The notes below the pieces were generated by a model. It was not told where the DNA came from. It did not search any database and saw nothing but the letters and a program-made list of their open reading frames with translations. The translations under genes and the position numbers were made by a program. A stretch of 42,614 nt of DNA from Sulfitobacter sp. (GTDB lineage: Bacteria; Pseudomonadota; Alphaproteobacteria; Rhodobacterales; Rhodobacteraceae), in the NCBI GenBank assembly GCA_017854855.1, contig JAFMGZ010000010.1, positions 1-42,614 of the forward strand, in the 5' to 3' direction. Numbering within the stretch: position 1 is the stretch's first letter; each line of letters starts with the position of its first letter. This document shows positions 18,426-27,053 of this stretch, piece by piece.

Positions 18426-19133
18426 ATGAGCAGCAATCCAAAAATAGATGACGCCCTGCGTGAGGCGATCATTTCAAAACCTGACGTGATTCTGGATGAC
18501 AACGATGTCATGCAGGCCCTGATCGCTGCCAATGAAAAGGCGATGGGCGGCAATATCGTGGACCTGCGCGGCATCGCGATGGAGCGTCTTGAATCCCGGC
18601 TGGACCGGTTGGAAGACACCCATCGCAGCGTGATCGCCGCCGCCTACGAAAACCTTGCCGGCACCAATCAAATTCACCGCGCGATCCTGCGCATGCTCGA
18701 TCCGATCGAATTTGAACCCTTCCTGCGCGATCTGGGCGGCGATGTTGCCGATATCTTGCGGGTGGATGCGGTCAAGCTGGTGTTGGAATCAGTCCAGAAT
18801 GACAATGACCCGGCCGTGAACCGGCTGGGCGAGGTGCTAAGCGTGGCACAGCCGGGCTATATCGATGACTACCTCAGCCAGGGTCGCGGCAACCTGCCCC
18901 GGCAAGTGACGCTGCGCAGCATCCAGGACGGATCGGAACATATCTATGGCGAGAAAGCGGATTGGATCCGCTCAGAGGCCTGTCTGAAACTTGATTTCGG
19001 CTCTGGCCGCCTGCCCGGTCTGCTGGTGCTGGGGTCAGAGGATCCGCATATGTTTGGCCCGCAGCAGGGGACCGATTTGCTGGCCTTTTTCACCGGTGTG
19101 TTTGAGCGGGCCATGCGCCGCTGGCTGTCTTGA
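18426..19133 (+). CDS. DUF484-family protein
   Basis: Cytoplasmic protein of the DUF484 family (GAF-like fold), typically encoded directly before xerC in proteobacteria; its biochemical role is unknown. The 235-residue product has an N-terminal helical region with the family's start (ALREAIISKPDVILDDNDVMQALI) and a coiled-coil stretch at about 45-85. A C-terminal GAF-like beta region follows (SEACLKLDFGSGRLPGLLVLGSEDPHMFGPQQGTDLLAFF). ATG 18426 was chosen over the longer frame from 18357 because it matches the family start and has an AAGAGA-like binding site. The stop overlaps the TTG start of xerC. Confidence 0.88.
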   Translation: MSSNPKIDDALREAIISKPDVILDDNDVMQALIAANEKAMGGNIVDLRGIAMERLESRLDRLEDTHRSVIAAAYENLAGTNQIHRAILRMLDPIEFEPFLRDLGGDVADILRVDAVKLVLESVQNDNDPAVNRLGEVLSVAQPGYIDDYLSQGRGNLPRQVTLRSIQDGSEHIYGEKADWIRSEACLKLDFGSGRLPGLLVLGSEDPHMFGPQQGTDLLAFFTGVFERAMRRWLS

Positions 19134-20080
19134 GCCGCGCCCAGCAGGCCGCCGACATCGGGCTGATCAGCCCCGCTGCGCGTGACGCATTGCAAACCTG
19201 GCTTGAGCATCAGCGCGCCTTGAAAGGTGCCGCTGAAAACACCATCACGGCCTATCAGGGCGATGTGGCCGATTTTCTGGCCTTCATGACCCATCACAAG
19301 GCAGCCCCGCAGGGGTTGGGCGCATTGGCCAGCATCTCCATTACAGACATGCGGTCCTGGATGGCGCGCACGCGCGGGCCAGACGTAGGCCCCCGGTCGA
19401 TGGCCCGCAAACTATCGGCGGTCAAGGCGTTCTACCGCTGGCTTGCGGAACGCGAAGGGTTTGAACCCACCGCCGTGCTGTCGACCCGTGCGCCGAAATT
19501 CCCCAAGAAACTTCCCCGCCCGCTGGCCATCGACGCCGCCAGGGCGATGATCGACTGTGTCGAAATTCAATCTGACCGCCCCTGGGTGTCGGCCCGCGAT
19601 GTGGCTGTGCTGACACTGTTGTGGGGTTGCGGCCTGCGGATCTCAGAGGCGCTGGGTCTCAAGGGGCGCGATGCGCCGCTGGCCGACAGTCTGCGCATTC
19701 TGGGCAAGGGCGGCAAGGAACGGGTCGTGCCCGTGCTGCCTGCGGCCCGCATGGCGGTCGATGCCTATGTGCGGCTTTGTCCGCACCCCCCCGAAGATGA
19801 TGCCGCGCTTTTTCGCGCGATCCGGGGCGGGCCGCTTAGTCCGCGCGCGATTGCAAAGGTCATGGCCGATGCGCGGATGCAGCTGGGCCTGCCTGCCACG
19901 GCCACCCCACATGCCATGCGGCACAGCTTTGCCACGCATCTTCTGGATGCGGGCGGCGATTTGCGGACGATACAGGAATTGCTGGGCCATGCCTCGCTTT
20001 CGACCACACAGGCCTATACGGCCGTGGACACCGCCAGGCTGATGGAAGTCTATAACCGCAGCCACCCCAAGGCTGGTTAA
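19130..20080 (+). CDS. xerC: Tyrosine recombinase XerC
   Basis: Site-specific recombinase that, with XerD, resolves chromosome dimers at dif. The N-terminal core-binding SAM-like domain covers about residues 15-115 and the catalytic domain about 130-310. Active-site residues are all present: R170 (GCGLRISEALGL), K196 (GKGGKERVVP), H261 and R264 (HAMRHSFATHLL), H287 (LLGHASLSTTQ) and nucleophile Y296. The start is TTG at 19130, forming a TTGA overlap with the DUF484 stop, so translation is probably coupled. XerC is preferred over XerD because of the DUF484 neighbour. There is no sign of an integrated element, so it is not a phage integrase. Confidence 0.93.
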   Translation: MSRAQQAADIGLISPAARDALQTWLEHQRALKGAAENTITAYQGDVADFLAFMTHHKAAPQGLGALASISITDMRSWMARTRGPDVGPRSMARKLSAVKAFYRWLAEREGFEPTAVLSTRAPKFPKKLPRPLAIDAARAMIDCVEIQSDRPWVSARDVAVLTLLWGCGLRISEALGLKGRDAPLADSLRILGKGGKERVVPVLPAARMAVDAYVRLCPHPPEDDAALFRAIRGGPLSPRAIAKVMADARMQLGLPATATPHAMRHSFATHLLDAGGDLRTIQELLGHASLSTTQAYTAVDTARLMEVYNRSHPKAG

Positions 20081-20109
20081 TATATAATTAACAACAACTT
20101 AGCGCCCTG

Positions 20110-20132
20110 AAATTGCAGCGCGAATGCAATTT
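20110..20132. terminator. Possible terminator hairpin between convergent xerC and meaB
   Basis: AAATTGCA (20110-20117) and TGCAATTT (20125-20132) form a perfect 8-base stem with a 7-base loop. The stem is AT-rich with only short A/T flanks, so termination would be weak; it lies exactly in the convergent gap between xerC and meaB. Confidence 0.4.
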
Positions 20133-20173
20133 TGCCCATGGGCAACTTGGCCCTGCCGCGACGCTGAACCGCG

Positions 20174-21145
20174 CTAGCGCCCCAGCTTGGCCACGAAACT
20201 TTGCGCGGCAACAGAGGGGTCCGCCTCGCCTGCCGCAACCTCGGCACTCAATGCCTCAAGCGCGGCTTTGGCTGCGGGCTCTTGCAGCTGCGCCAAGAGC
20301 CTCTGTTTGACATCCTCCAGGAACCAGTACCGCGCCTGATCTGCGCGGGTCTGTTCCCAAAAACCGTTGGCGCGCCGCCATTCGGTCAGGGTCTGCATGG
20401 TCTCCCAAGCGGTCTCCAGCCCGTTTTCCTCCAGTGCGGACACCGTCATGGCACAGGGGTATCCCTCGGGGTCCTGGGGGCGTTTGCGCATCAGCCGCAA
20501 GGCACCGGCATAGTCAGCGCAGGTGCGCGTGGCGGTGGGTTTCAGATCACCATCCGCCTTGTTGACCAGAATGATATCGGCCATCTCCATGATGCCGCGC
20601 TTCACGCCTTGCAATTCGTCGCCGCCCGCCGGGGCCAGCAGCAACAAAAACAGATCAGACATTTCGGCCACCACGGTTTCGGACTGGCCGACGCCAACGG
20701 TCTCGATCAGGACCACGTCAAAACCTGCGGCCTCACACAGGCGCACCGCCTCGCGGGTGCGGCGTGCGACGCCCCCCAGATGGGTCTGGCTGGGCGAGGG
20801 CCGGATAAAGGCCGCCGTTTCCCGGCTGAGCAGATCCATCCGCGTCTTGTCACCCAGAATGGAGCCGCCCGAACGTGACGAAGACGGGTCAACCGCCAGC
20901 ACCGCCACCCGCAGCCCCTGGCGGATCAGCATCATGCCAAAGCTTTCGATGAAGGTAGACTTGCCAACCCCCGGCGTGCCCGAAAGCCCCACCCGCAGCG
21001 CCTGGCGGTCCTGCGGCAAGGCGGCCAATAATTCCGCGGCCAGAACGCGGTGATCGGCGCGGCCTGATTCAACCAATGTAATCGCCCGCGCCAAGGCGCG
21101 CCGTTCTCCTGCGCTGACGCGCTCTGCGAGGTCGTGAATATCCAT
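20174..21145 (-). CDS. meaB: Methylmalonyl-CoA mutase-associated GTPase MeaB (ArgK family)
   Basis: G3E-type P-loop GTPase that gates and protects B12-dependent acyl-CoA mutases. Walker A is GTPGVGKS at residues 56-63. AVDPSSSRSGGSILGDKTRM is the family switch region, VLIETVGVGQSE is the G3 region, and VNKADGD is the guanine-specificity motif. Length 323 is typical. No mutase gene is in the window, so the partner (methylmalonyl- or ethylmalonyl-pathway mutase) must be elsewhere. It is divergent from hrpB with 81 bases between the starts. Confidence 0.94.
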   Translation of the reverse strand: MDIHDLAERVSAGERRALARAITLVESGRADHRVLAAELLAALPQDRQALRVGLSGTPGVGKSTFIESFGMMLIRQGLRVAVLAVDPSSSRSGGSILGDKTRMDLLSRETAAFIRPSPSQTHLGGVARRTREAVRLCEAAGFDVVLIETVGVGQSETVVAEMSDLFLLLLAPAGGDELQGVKRGIMEMADIILVNKADGDLKPTATRTCADYAGALRLMRKRPQDPEGYPCAMTVSALEENGLETAWETMQTLTEWRRANGFWEQTRADQARYWFLEDVKQRLLAQLQEPAAKAALEALSAEVAAGEADPSVAAQSFVAKLGR

Positions 21146-21226
21146 GGGCTATGTTTTGCGCAGGGCTGCGGGATTTGTCCATCCCCCGGCCTTGGCCTTG
21201 GCGGCCGTTTGACAGATAACAGCCCC

Positions 21227-23650
21227 ATGTCAGACGCCTTGCCCATTGATGCCGTCCTGCCGCAGGTCATTCAGGCCCTGCGCGACCACAGCCGCGTTGT
21301 CCTGCAGGCCCCACCCGGTGCGGGCAAAACCACCCGCGTGCCCCTTGCAATGCTGGAGGCGGGGCTGACACAGGGCCGCATCCTGATGCTGGAGCCGCGC
21401 CGCCTGGCTGCGCGGGCAGCCGCCGAACGCATGGCCCAGACCCTGGGTCAGGACGTGGGCCAGACCGTGGGTTACCGCGTGCGAGGCGCATCGGCCATCG
21501 GCAAGGCCACCCGGATCGAGGTCGTGACCGAAGGTATTCTGACCCGGATGTTGCAAGACAATCCCGATCTGCCCGGCGTCGGTGCCGTGATCTTTGACGA
21601 ATTTCACGAACGTTCCCTCAATGCCGATCTGGGCCTTGCCCTTTGCCTTGAGGTGGCCGCGGCACTGCGCGATGATCTGTTTCTGGTGGCCATGTCCGCC
21701 ACGCTGGATGCAGGCCCCGTGGCCGAACTGATGCAGGCCCCGGTTGTCACCTCCCAGGGCCGCAGTTTCGATGTCACGCCCCTGTGGCTCGACCGGCCCA
21801 GAGGCAAACAGCGCATCGAAGAGGCGGCCGCCGATCTGGTCTTGAAAGCCTTGGCAGAGGCCGCAGGCTCCGCCCTCGTCTTTCTGCCCGGAGAGCGCGA
21901 GATCCGGCGGGTTGAAAGCCTGCTGCGGCCCCATCTGCCCGCAGAGTGCACCCTTGCGCCCTTGTTCGGGGCCATGGATTTCAAGGCCCAGCGCCAGGCG
22001 ATTGCGCCCGCGCGACAGGGCCGCAAGATTGTTCTTGCGACCTCGATCGCCGAGACATCCTTGACCATCGAAGGCATTCGCATCGTTGTGGACGCAGGTC
22101 TTGCACGGCGCGCCCGCTTTGATCCCGCCTCGGGCATGTCGCGGCTGGTCACGGAAAAGGTCACTCGCGCCGAAGCCACCCAGCGGGCGGGCCGGGCGGG
22201 CCGTGTCAGCGAAGGGGTGGCCTACAAGCTTTGGACCAAGGGCGAGGAAGGCGCGCTGGCCGCCTATCCCCCCGCCGAGATTGAGGTGGGCGATCTGAGC
22301 GGCTTTGCGCTGGAACTGGCGCTTTGGGGGGCGGATGTGGCAGAACTGGCCTTTGTCACCCCGCCTCATGAAGGACGGCTGGCCGAAGCGCGCAGCGTGT
22401 TGCAGATGCTGGATGCGCTGGATGCGCGCGGGCGCATCACCGCCCATGGCCGCGCCCTTGCCCGTCTGCCCTTGCATCCGCGTCTGGCCCATATGGTCAG
22501 CCGTGGTGGTCCGCGCGCAGCGACACTGGCCGCTTTGCTGGCCGAGCGCGACCCGCTGCGCGGCGGCGGTGCCGATCTGTCGCAGCGCATGGATGCCATC
22601 GACGGCAAAGCCGTGCCAGCCGAGGTTCACGCCCCCACGATTGCCCGCATCCGCCAAGAGGCAAAGCGGCTGGGCCGGGGTCAGGCAGCCAAGGGGCCAG
22701 ATGGCATTGGCCAGCTTTCGGCCCTGGCCTATCCAGACCGCGTGGGCCTGCGCCGCAAGGGCGATGCGCCACGCTATGTTCTGTCGGGTGGCAAGGGCGC
22801 GGTCCTGCCAGAGGGCGACGCGATGGCAGGCGAGCGGCTGCTGGTGGCGACGGATCTGGACGGTGATCCGCGCGAGGCCCGCGTGCGGCAAGCCGCCCGG
22901 CTCAGCGAGGCGGAATTGCGCGCGCTCTTTGCCGATCAGATCGCATGGCATGATCTGTGCCTTTGGTCGCGCCGCGAGGGCAAGGTTCTGGCGCGCAGGC
23001 AAGAACGCTTTGGCGCGCTGGTGCTGGATGACAGGACATGGCCCGATGCGCCGGGCACCGCCATTGCCATCGCCATGCTGGACGGGGTGCGCCAGCTGGG
23101 GCTGAACCCCGCGCCGCCCGCCCGGCGTTTTCTGGCGCGGGCACGGCTGATGGCGGCGGATGTTCCCAGTTTTCCCGATTTCAGCGATGCCCACCTGATG
23201 GAAACACTGGAGCAGTGGCTGCTGCCGCATCTGTCTGGCATTCGAAGCAGTGCCGGCTGGAAATCCTTTGATCTGCTGCCCGCCCTCAAGGCGCGACTGG
23301 ACTGGGATCAGCAGCGCGCATTGGATGCCGCGGCCCCTGCGCATTTTGAAACGCCTCTGGGCCGCAAGATCCCCATTGATTACGATGGCGCAGCCCCCCA
23401 GATTGCCCTGCGGCTGCAGGAATTATTTGGCGTGACGCGGCATCCGCAGGTGGCGGGCCAGCCGCTGCAGATCACGCTGCTGTCGCCCGGCCAGCGCCCA
23501 GTGCAGGTCACGATGGACCTGCCGGGTTTCTGGGCCAGCTCTTATGCAGATGTGCGCAAGGACATGCGCGGACGCTATCCCCGCCATCCATGGCCCGAGG
23601 ACCCGACACAGGCCGACCCCACATTGCGCGCCAAACGGCGCGGCACCTAG
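21227..23650 (+). CDS. hrpB: ATP-dependent RNA helicase HrpB
   Basis: DEAH-box helicase of the HrpB family; its physiological role in alphaproteobacteria is poorly known. Residues 31-35 carry the Walker A GAGKT (APPGAGKTTRVPL), 124-127 the DEFH box (VIFDEFHERSLNADLGL), and SATLD is motif III. The helicase C-terminal motif is TQRAGRAGR, followed by HA2 and the HrpB-specific C-terminal domain (KIPIDYDGAAPQIALRLQELFG, VQVTMDLPGFWASSYADVRKDMRGRYPRHPWPEDP). ATG 21227 was preferred to the longer frame at 21134 because the extension would run back over the meaB start. At 807 residues it is full length. Confidence 0.94.
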   Translation: MSDALPIDAVLPQVIQALRDHSRVVLQAPPGAGKTTRVPLAMLEAGLTQGRILMLEPRRLAARAAAERMAQTLGQDVGQTVGYRVRGASAIGKATRIEVVTEGILTRMLQDNPDLPGVGAVIFDEFHERSLNADLGLALCLEVAAALRDDLFLVAMSATLDAGPVAELMQAPVVTSQGRSFDVTPLWLDRPRGKQRIEEAAADLVLKALAEAAGSALVFLPGEREIRRVESLLRPHLPAECTLAPLFGAMDFKAQRQAIAPARQGRKIVLATSIAETSLTIEGIRIVVDAGLARRARFDPASGMSRLVTEKVTRAEATQRAGRAGRVSEGVAYKLWTKGEEGALAAYPPAEIEVGDLSGFALELALWGADVAELAFVTPPHEGRLAEARSVLQMLDALDARGRITAHGRALARLPLHPRLAHMVSRGGPRAATLAALLAERDPLRGGGADLSQRMDAIDGKAVPAEVHAPTIARIRQEAKRLGRGQAAKGPDGIGQLSALAYPDRVGLRRKGDAPRYVLSGGKGAVLPEGDAMAGERLLVATDLDGDPREARVRQAARLSEAELRALFADQIAWHDLCLWSRREGKVLARRQERFGALVLDDRTWPDAPGTAIAIAMLDGVRQLGLNPAPPARRFLARARLMAADVPSFPDFSDAHLMETLEQWLLPHLSGIRSSAGWKSFDLLPALKARLDWDQQRALDAAAPAHFETPLGRKIPIDYDGAAPQIALRLQELFGVTRHPQVAGQPLQITLLSPGQRPVQVTMDLPGFWASSYADVRKDMRGRYPRHPWPEDPTQADPTLRAKRRGT

Positions 23651-23691
23651 AGGGTCAGGTATTTCGGGGCTTAGGCATTGCGGGCGACGCG

Positions 23692-24210
23692 TCAGTCGTT
23701 GTCGGTCAGCCCTGCCCCGGCCCCCGACAAACGTGACGCATCGCTTTCGGGCACCAGCCGTTTGGCCGCAAGGGCGGTCATCTGATCGGCAAGCGGCTGT
23801 GCGATCTGAACACGGGCGACGGGGGGGATCTGGGCAGGTTCGCTCAGGGTCATCTGCACCGTGATCATACCTGCCTGCGGCACCGCTGAGGTGGCAAAGG
23901 GCTGCGCCTCGGCGTAGCTGAGGGTCAGATCGGTTTCGGGCATGCTGCCGGTGGCCCGCGTGCCAGTGCCTGATCCTGACCCAGATTCAGATCCTGTGCC
24001 TTCGGTCAATGCGAGGAAGGCCAGCGGCAGCGACAGGATCGGGCCGTCGGGCAAGGCCCCCAGCGCATCCATGAGCGCCTTGTCAGAGCGTCCGGCGATC
24101 AGATGACACAGGGCTGCGCGGCCAAAGGCGCTGGCCTGCGCCGGTGGCGCGCCACCGCCAAGGGCGGCCTTGGCGGCCAGTGTCATGACCTCATTGGCCG
24201 AACACATCAT
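23692..24210 (-). CDS. DUF3726-like protein (172 aa)
   Basis: Likely member of DUF3726, judged from the N-terminal segment SANEVMTLAAKAALGGGAPPAQASAFGRAA; the assignment is from memory and not certain. It is soluble, with an N-terminal helical region, an internal Gly/Ser/Thr-rich stretch (GTGSESGSGSGTGTRATGS, about residues 78-96) that interrupts the sequence, and a C-terminal region rich in Ala/Pro/Val. The start ATG at 24210 overlaps the stop of the upstream 547-residue gene as ATGA, so the two are almost certainly translated together. It is the last gene of the minus-strand cluster starting at the dipeptidase. Confidence 0.72.
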   Translation of the reverse strand: MMCSANEVMTLAAKAALGGGAPPAQASAFGRAALCHLIAGRSDKALMDALGALPDGPILSLPLAFLALTEGTGSESGSGSGTGTRATGSMPETDLTLSYAEAQPFATSAVPQAGMITVQMTLSEPAQIPPVARVQIAQPLADQMTALAAKRLVPESDASRLSGAGAGLTDND

Positions 24211-25850
24211 GGCTGGAATACCGGCAGCCACCAATCGTCGGCATTGTCACGCAGATCGCCCGCCAGGGGCGCGCCCTGGCATAGGGTAATCCGGGTCCAG
24301 CGGTCGGATTTGGGATCGAACTTGGATGCGCCAAAGAACGACAGCTTGCAGCGCAGCATGTCGATGGGCAGGCAGGAGGTGGCAATCAGGTTGTCCTGAA
24401 TTTCGGCATAGGGATAGCGCGCGCCCATCTGGACCCGTGACACAGCCAACGCATGTTCTGGATGCGCGGCAAGAAATTCCGCAAGGCTGCCCTGTTCGGA
24501 CAGCAACGCCACATGCAGCGCCTTGATCCGGCGACCGATATCAAGGGGGCTTTCCAGCGCCGCGCCGTCCTCTTCAAAGCGCAGGCCAAGCCGGGGTTCT
24601 TGTTTGGCCTCGGAGACATACCAGAACTGGCCGCAATTTTCCGGCGCGTCATAGTCAGGGGTCAGCGCCCATGTGAACTGCGTCTCAATCAAGTCGCGCA
24701 GGGCCTGCAGTTTGCCCACAGGCGGGCAAAAGCCGCCAAAGGGGTCGCCCATGCAATCGGCCAAACCATCGACCAGATCGCCAAAGGGTTCGATGAACAT
24801 GGCCGCCGTCAGTTCCTGTACGTCAAAACTGGCGTGCTGGATGCTGGTCATCGCGTGATCCAATGGCCGTTGCACGCCAAAGTCGAACCGGGCACGGACC
24901 CTGTCCCAGTCACCGCGCAGCGCGTCGATGCGCGCCTGATGGGCGGGGTCGGGCACGTTCCATTCGGCCAGATGGGTGGCGGCGCGGGCGGCAAGCTGGT
25001 GCAGGCGGTCCTGCTGCGCCCCCTCCAGCCGGTCAATGGCCCGGACACGGGCCAATGCGGTTTCCCGCACCAGCATCCAATTGTTCAGCAATACCGGATG
25101 GTTGACCAAAAACGGAGCCATGCCCAGCCCGGTCGAATTGCCAATCCCAAGGTGGCGTTTCAGCTGCGGATCAAGGCGGCCCTTTCCGGTATGTTCGACC
25201 AGATCATGGGTGAAATGGCGGATCAGCCAAACGGTCAGCATCTCGGCGGCAAAGGGGCCTTCGAGGCCCGTACGGCTGTCGATCAGGTTTCGGTCCGCGA
25301 TGCCGAACTTGCCATTGCCATAAACGGCTGTCGTGCGCATCAGGTAGCCCACATCGCGGATCATGTCGCGGTCGGGCTGGCGGCCTGCGCGCAGGGCCTC
25401 CACCACATGGGCAAAGAGGCGCACGGATTTATTGGCACGGCTGAGGATCAGGTCGCGTTCAGTAAAGCGGGCTGCCTCTTGCTTGGGGGCGGCGGCGGTG
25501 ATGCGGGCAATCTCTTCCTGGTCCGGCACGCCGTCATAAAGGACATAGGCGCTGTCCCATGCGGTGGCGATCACGCGGTCGGTGCGCAATTCGGGCGGCA
25601 GATCGGTAGAGACCGCGACCAGCGAATACACATGCCCGCCCAGATCAAGGCTGTAGACCGCATGGCCGAAACCATCCTCTGACATCTGCCACACAGGGCG
25701 TGTGACGGTTACATTTTCAGCCGCCAGCCGGCGCATCAGGCTGCGCAGGAACGACAGGCGCGTGGGGAACATCGCGCCCATACGGGCAAGGCGCATCACC
25801 TGTGGCGGGCTGCGCAGATCGGTCTGGGGCGGGATCACGTCATCTTTCAT
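24207..25850 (-). CDS. Unrecognised 547-aa cytoplasmic protein in dipeptidase/oxidoreductase cluster
   Basis: I do not recognise a family. The product is large and soluble, with no signal peptide or membrane helix. Notable segments are RLARMGAMFPTRLSFLRSLM (near residue 20), VYSLDLGGHVYSLVAVSTDL (about 65), TTAVYGNGKFGIADRNL (about 175) and HLGIGNSTGLGMAPFLVNHP (about 230); the last two are glycine-rich and could be ligand-binding loops. A Cys/Gly/Pro-rich stretch, LADCMGDPFGGFCPPVGKLQ, sits near 370. Start ATG 25850 overlaps the dipeptidase stop as ATGA; its own stop overlaps the DUF3726-like start the same way. This strict coupling implies stoichiometric synthesis and possibly a complex with both neighbours. 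The longer frame (from 25886) lies inside the dipeptidase gene and was rejected. Confidence 0.8.
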   Translation of the reverse strand: MKDDVIPPQTDLRSPPQVMRLARMGAMFPTRLSFLRSLMRRLAAENVTVTRPVWQMSEDGFGHAVYSLDLGGHVYSLVAVSTDLPPELRTDRVIATAWDSAYVLYDGVPDQEEIARITAAAPKQEAARFTERDLILSRANKSVRLFAHVVEALRAGRQPDRDMIRDVGYLMRTTAVYGNGKFGIADRNLIDSRTGLEGPFAAEMLTVWLIRHFTHDLVEHTGKGRLDPQLKRHLGIGNSTGLGMAPFLVNHPVLLNNWMLVRETALARVRAIDRLEGAQQDRLHQLAARAATHLAEWNVPDPAHQARIDALRGDWDRVRARFDFGVQRPLDHAMTSIQHASFDVQELTAAMFIEPFGDLVDGLADCMGDPFGGFCPPVGKLQALRDLIETQFTWALTPDYDAPENCGQFWYVSEAKQEPRLGLRFEEDGAALESPLDIGRRIKALHVALLSEQGSLAEFLAAHPEHALAVSRVQMGARYPYAEIQDNLIATSCLPIDMLRCKLSFFGASKFDPKSDRWTRITLCQGAPLAGDLRDNADDWWLPVFQP

Positions 25851-26827
25851 GCCGCACCAAAGCTGGTCTCGTAAAACCGCAGCCAATTGCCGCCCATGAT
25901 GCCTGCAACCTCGGCGCTGGACATGCCCGTGGCCTGCAAGCCGGTGCGGATGTTGTCAAAGTCGCGGTTGTCGTTGAACCATGAGGGCATCGGAGGAAAG
26001 CCTGCGTTTCCGGCGGAACCTTCGCCATAATCAATGCCCTTGGTCCAGCGGCCGACGCGCATCCATTCGACAACGCTGTCAGGCTGATCCTGACACAGGT
26101 CGGTGCCAATGCCGAGGTTCTCGACCCCGTAGCGGGCTGCGGCTTCGGCAATCATCTGGCTGAAGGCATCAAGCGTGCAGTCAGAACCGCCCGCAAGGTG
26201 ATGGGGGTATACCGAAAAGCCCAACATGCCCCCTGCACCGGTCAAAGCCTTGAGAACATTGTCGGATTTATTGCGCAGGGCCGCGTGCCACCAATGCGGG
26301 TTGGCATGTGTGATGGCGATGGGACGGGTCGAATGGTCGATCGCCTCAAGCGTGGAGCGTTCGGCAGAATGGCTCATGTCGATCACCATTCCCACGCGGT
26401 TCATCTCGGTGACCACCGCGCGGCCCATGCGGGTCAGGCCGGTGTCGTCGTCCTCGTAACAGCCCGTCGCCAAGAGGGATTGGTTGTTATAGGTCAACTG
26501 CATGAAACGAATGCCAAGTTGATGGCATATCTCGACCAGTCCGATGTCATCCTCTATCGGGCTGGGGTTTTGAAAGCCAAAGAAGATCGCGGTGCGCCCG
26601 GTTTGCTGCGCCAGACGCACATCGGCGGCTGTCGTGCCTTTGAAGATCAGGTCGGGATGGTCCTCGAACCAGCGGTTCCAGCGTTCAAGGTTCAACACCA
26701 TCTCACGAAAGCTTTCGTGATAGGCGATGGTCACATGCACAGCATCCACGCCACCCGCGCGCATCTGTTCGAAAATGCGCGGGGAAAAATTGGCGTATTG
26801 CAGGTTGTCGATCAGCGGTGTTTTCAT
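25847..26827 (-). CDS. M19 (renal/membrane dipeptidase)-family protein, non-canonical metal site
   Basis: TIM-barrel amidohydrolase-fold protein of peptidase family M19. Family landmarks are VIDMSHS (H153), ITHANP (H174) and GIGTD (D243). The N-terminal HxD metal pair of the classical enzymes (IDGHND-type) is missing: the aligned sequence is IDNLQY. The bridging glutamate (EG) is replaced by Q86 in FFGFQNPSP. Similar M19 proteins, as I recall, sit in glycine-betaine/dimethylglycine catabolic clusters of Pseudomonas, so the substrate may not be a dipeptide. ATG 26827 gives 326 residues; the longer frame to 27064 would overlap the divergent gene and was rejected. It is first of three coupled genes. 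It may be a catalytically altered hydrolase. Confidence 0.85.
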   Translation of the reverse strand: MKTPLIDNLQYANFSPRIFEQMRAGGVDAVHVTIAYHESFREMVLNLERWNRWFEDHPDLIFKGTTAADVRLAQQTGRTAIFFGFQNPSPIEDDIGLVEICHQLGIRFMQLTYNNQSLLATGCYEDDDTGLTRMGRAVVTEMNRVGMVIDMSHSAERSTLEAIDHSTRPIAITHANPHWWHAALRNKSDNVLKALTGAGGMLGFSVYPHHLAGGSDCTLDAFSQMIAEAAARYGVENLGIGTDLCQDQPDSVVEWMRVGRWTKGIDYGEGSAGNAGFPPMPSWFNDNRDFDNIRTGLQATGMSSAEVAGIMGGNWLRFYETSFGAA

Positions 26828-27053
26828 GGCCCCACCATGGCCCGCGACGGCCCGCCGCTCAATGATGAAAACGACATCAAGGACAGGGACGCGCCACATC
26901 GGGCGGTGGCGCTGTTGGTTTGGTCCTGATCCTGGCCGGATCCGTCGCGATTGCGGCAGTGATGGCACAGGGGCCATGTTGGCGCATGGATCAGATGGAT
27001 TTACGCAAGCGGCCTGCGTGCGATAGACCTTTTCTGCAGTCCCTTGAGAATCG
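26828..27053. promoter_or_regulatory. Divergent control region between dipeptidase-like and FAD oxidoreductase genes
   Basis: 226 bases separate the two start codons. Both promoters must lie here, suggesting common control. No clear -35/-10 pair, palindromic operator or regulator gene was recognised in or beside it. Confidence 0.5.

Noticed and set aside
18179..18619. Long upstream extension of the priA frame (147 extra residues)
   Set aside because: It overlaps the start of the divergent DUF484 gene, has no family motif, and PriA homologues start near the GTG at 18178.
19130..20080. Phage or genomic-island integrase
   Set aside because: The tyrosine recombinase follows DUF484 and faces priA, the housekeeping xerC context; no att repeats, tRNA gene or cargo genes flank it.
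21230..23344. 704-codon open frame on the minus strand opposite hrpB
   Set aside because: A mirror frame caused by GC-rich codon bias; it is full of His/Gln/Cys runs without domains, while hrpB on the plus strand has every helicase motif.
24453..25682. 409-codon plus-strand frame opposite the 547-residue gene
   Set aside because: Antisense shadow: His/Gln/Arg-rich and no start context, whereas the minus-strand frame is coupled to both neighbours by ATGA overlaps.
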